Shown: in pieces, positions 61,601-64,000 of the stretch
How the letters are laid out: each line of letters begins with the position of its first letter
How positions within the stretch are numbered: the first letter of the stretch is position 1
Assembly: GCF_037038585.1 (NCBI RefSeq)
Contig: NC_092520.1
Location: 191,312,604 to 191,376,603 of the forward strand
DNA from: Patagioenas fasciata
Taxonomy: Eukaryota > Chordata > Aves > Columbiformes > Columbidae
Length of the DNA: 64,000 nucleotides
Direction: 5' to 3'
Notes under the pieces: generated by a model
The model's input: the letters and a program-made list of their open reading frames with translations, nothing else
Databases searched by the model: none
Told to the model about the DNA's origin: nothing
Position numbers and translations under genes: made by a program

Positions 61601-63618
61601 CACTGTTTTCAGGACCCAACATTGCATAGTGCAATTGTACCAGCCAGTCTGGCATTAGAGCCTGGTTTCTAATTCATTGCATAAAATTGACATGAAGTTT
61701 CAGCAACAAGGTTTTGTGCTGGCTGCACCTTCTGAGCACATCTCATGTGCTCTTTCACCTTGCAACAGACTTTGGTGGTTTCTAAACTTCATTCTAGAAC
61801 AAAGACTGATAGTGAAATTGGTCAGATTTCGCTACGTGTCAGGGGAAGATATCTGGAAAAGTATGATCTAGTTTAGATAGAACTGAGAAATGAGACCAGA
61901 ATGGTGACGTTTTGTTTTCTGGCAAAACAGAAAATATCAGAACGGGATTTTTCAGGTTGTGTTCCATACTTAGGACTTGATCAGAGGAAAAGGTCTTTCC
62001 CAAGAAGAACTGTAAGTTCTTTTTTCTGAGCACTGGAAGCAGCTGCTGCTCCAAATCAGTGAGGAAGGTGGGAAACCTATTACTTCTACCCTTGATCAAG
62101 ACCCCAGTGAAAGGATGCCTACTGAGGATGGAGCAAGGCCTCTGAGACTTGAGAAGGCAGCAGGTATCAATGTATACAGAAATTCAAGGAAAAGATACAC
62201 TGTAAGTAGATACTTTCTATTTCCATAGCCCAATTACTTTCGTAGCCTAGTGATGCTCAAGTCTTTACTTCAAAGAGTTGACTAGGCAAAACACAGCTGT
62301 GTGGACTCAGGTATTTTCAGGCCTTTCCATAAAAAATGCCATTGGGAGGAATGTTCACACCATTGAGGTGTATTGCTATGTTGCTGCTCAGAAATCTGTG
62401 GGACTTGGTCCTGGAATTTCTGGAAAATAAATCTCAGCATCAATGCTGTTCCTTTGAGATTTCCATTGTTTAAGCAGAAATGTCAAAACTGGACTCAGAT
62501 TATTGAGATTTGGCTTGTTATTGAAATCATAAATACAATTATATCAGCATTGCATCCAGTTATCATGGGGTTAGATAATCTTTGACAAGTAGAGTCCAAC
62601 TTGGAATTTTTCCTATCAGTTCCATTATCTCTTCAATCAAAGAAATCCCTTAATGCAATATTGTTCTAAGATATAAATGATGATGTATTTCTCCTAAGGC
62701 AAGATCAATGTTCAAAATTGTAAAGATGCAATAGTCTACACCTTACATATGTAGTCTGTACTACTGCACTAAGTACACAAAAAACGTATGCCTCATTCAA
62801 AAAAAAAAAGCCAACTGCTTTCCTTCTGGGCCATGCAGGACCTCATATTGCTCCTGATTGAAGTCCTTAGCAAACCTTCCATTATGTCTATTTGCACTGG
62901 GCTTTGTTTCTGTCTGTAAGAGTTCAGACAGTCTGTGTCACTGAAAACAGCAACCACACTAAGTTGCACTTTCCTAAGTAAACAAAGTACAAAGAAATCA
63001 AATAAAAACAAAGTAAACTGCATAAAGCCACCCACCTAAGAGGCCCATGTTTCTAATAGCAGCCCAATTCATTAAACAAGCATGGGGACTTAGTAATTCT
63101 TTGCCTGATTAAGCACATTTGGTTTTATTAGTTTTTCTTTTCTGTGGACAACTTCAGAGTTTTTTGTTTTTCAAAGCTCTGCTTCATGTCCTTATTGTTC
63201 AGCAACTGTTGTCTTTTTTACCCCTTTATTGTATAGCTCAACTGGGTGGAACAGCTTTTCTTTTACATTTTCCCTCAGGCTGAAATGAAAGTAAGGGCAT
63301 TATGAATGTGCATCGTTCAGCACCTACAATAGCAAGTAATAGTTCTTGGAATTATCTCTGAAATGGCAATGTGTACTCACTTGGAAACTGGAAATCAAAA
63401 CATCCCACTTTTCTGCCTCGTCGTCGTTTGGAATCAGCTTTGCAGGATAGAGATCGTCTGTTCCCACCAGCTGACAATGAAATGAATACTCTGCAGGAGC
63501 AGTGATGACAGAAGCATTAAATTTAGCAGACTTTTCTCCATCTTGCACAATCTCAACTGAATCAAGAGTGGACCAATATCTAGCCGAGACTGTATAGAAC
63601 TTCTTGGTCATTAAAAAC
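58450..63618 (-). CDS. V-ATPase accessory subunit S1 (ATP6AP1/Ac45) family gene, 3' part
   Basis: Partial gene: two last coding exons, 63618-63381 and 58659-58450, separated by a 4.7-kb intron. They join in phase 0 to read ...[20 protein letters not shown].... The family is a type I membrane glycoprotein of the vacuolar proton pump, guiding its assembly and sorting in endosomal and secretory membranes. The visible 148 residues hold the end of the lumenal domain ([14 protein letters not shown], sequon N-A-S), the family hallmark [19 protein letters not shown], one membrane span and a short tail starting RFDDPKGP. Earlier exons with the signal peptide lie beyond 64000. Family assignment is firm. 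Whether this is ATP6AP1, ATP6AP1L or a further paralog cannot be settled from two exons, so no symbol is given. Confidence 0.93.
58660..63380 (-). other. Last intron of the ATP6AP1-like gene
   Basis: Contains a CR1 fragment (61350-61445). Remaining sequence is AT-rich with no other feature recognised. Confidence 0.65.
61350..61445 (+). mobile_element. CR1 LINE 3' end
   Basis: 'tagcctcatctaggtgttcctgc', then 'ggggattggactagatgat', then 'gaggtcccttccaatcc', then 'attctatgattctatg', including two terminal octamer units. It is antisense to the host intron and well preserved. Confidence 0.93.
63381..63618 (-). CDS. ATP6AP1-like penultimate exon
   Basis: 79 codons plus one leading base of a split codon. 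Acceptor TTTTTCTAG|GTTTTT, donor CAA|GTGAGT. Encodes the membrane-proximal lumenal domain with KFNASV and EYSFHC. Confidence 0.92.
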
Positions 63619-64000
63619 CTAGAAAAACAACAGAGGGGGAAAAAAAAAAAAACAAGTCAAAATGACAGAAGGAAAAAGTTTATGTTCACTTGATAAAGTA
63701 CAGGTGACAGACAAAAAGGTTCACTATTGCTAGCTGCAAGCATCACGGATGGTATCTGAGCTTGGCATCCCACGTCATTAGGACTGTTCATAAATGAAGA
63801 GACTCTGTGAAGATGTTTTTACGACTTCATAGAGTTTTGTCTCACAAGCACATCTTCCCATAGCTGTGGCAGGCAAGGATCAAATGCAATTTCATTCCTG
63901 AAGGGCCTCTGCCGGTGCAGTATTTCATCAGCTACCAGCAGTTTATAATCAGTGGAGCAGAGCCTGGGAGACTGTCAGTGGGCCTGCAGCAGCTCCCAAT
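63619..64000 (-). other. Intron of the ATP6AP1-like gene, cut by the window edge
   Basis: No exon seen in the last 382 bases; the next upstream exon is outside the window. Confidence 0.6.

Noticed and set aside
1-64000. Possible tRNA genes, CRISPR arrays or operons
   Set aside because: None seen; gene structure and repeats are those of a bird genome.

Overview
The window is vertebrate nuclear DNA, almost certainly avian. It is AT-rich, with small exons in long introns and no bacterial-style gene packing. The dominant mobile elements are CR1 LINE fragments, several ending in the bird-type ATTCTATG repeat. Retroviral LTR-like debris and one small hAT-type element are also present.

Layout: (1) Positions 1 to about 10.1 kb lie downstream of the main gene and hold CR1 pieces, a probable solo LTR and a few unproven coding-like stretches. 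(2) Positions 10,108-31,614 on the minus strand carry a complete SLC13A1 gene (sodium/sulfate cotransporter NaS1). I reconstructed 15 coding exons. All junctions keep phase and obey GT-AG, and they give a 605-residue protein. (3) Positions 31.6-58.4 kb form a long interval with no recognised gene. It holds CR1 fragments, a 192-bp hAT-like MITE, simple repeats and an LTR-like dispersed repeat. At 35.0-37.2 kb there is a cluster of phase-compatible coding-like exons on both strands. (4) Positions 58,450-63,618 on the minus strand carry the last two coding exons of a V-ATPase accessory subunit S1 (ATP6AP1/Ac45) family gene. The rest of that gene lies beyond the right edge.

NaS1 is a plasma-membrane transporter of absorptive epithelia, and Ac45 proteins serve the vacuolar proton pump. 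They are neighbours in the same orientation, and I see no sign that they work together. No prokaryote-like system, CRISPR array, rRNA or tRNA was seen. The most unusual items are: an orphan coding-like exon in SLC13A1 intron 7 whose phases match exactly those of exon 7; the unrecognised exon pairs and triplets at 35-37 kb; and an ATP6AP1-family gene next to SLC13A1.
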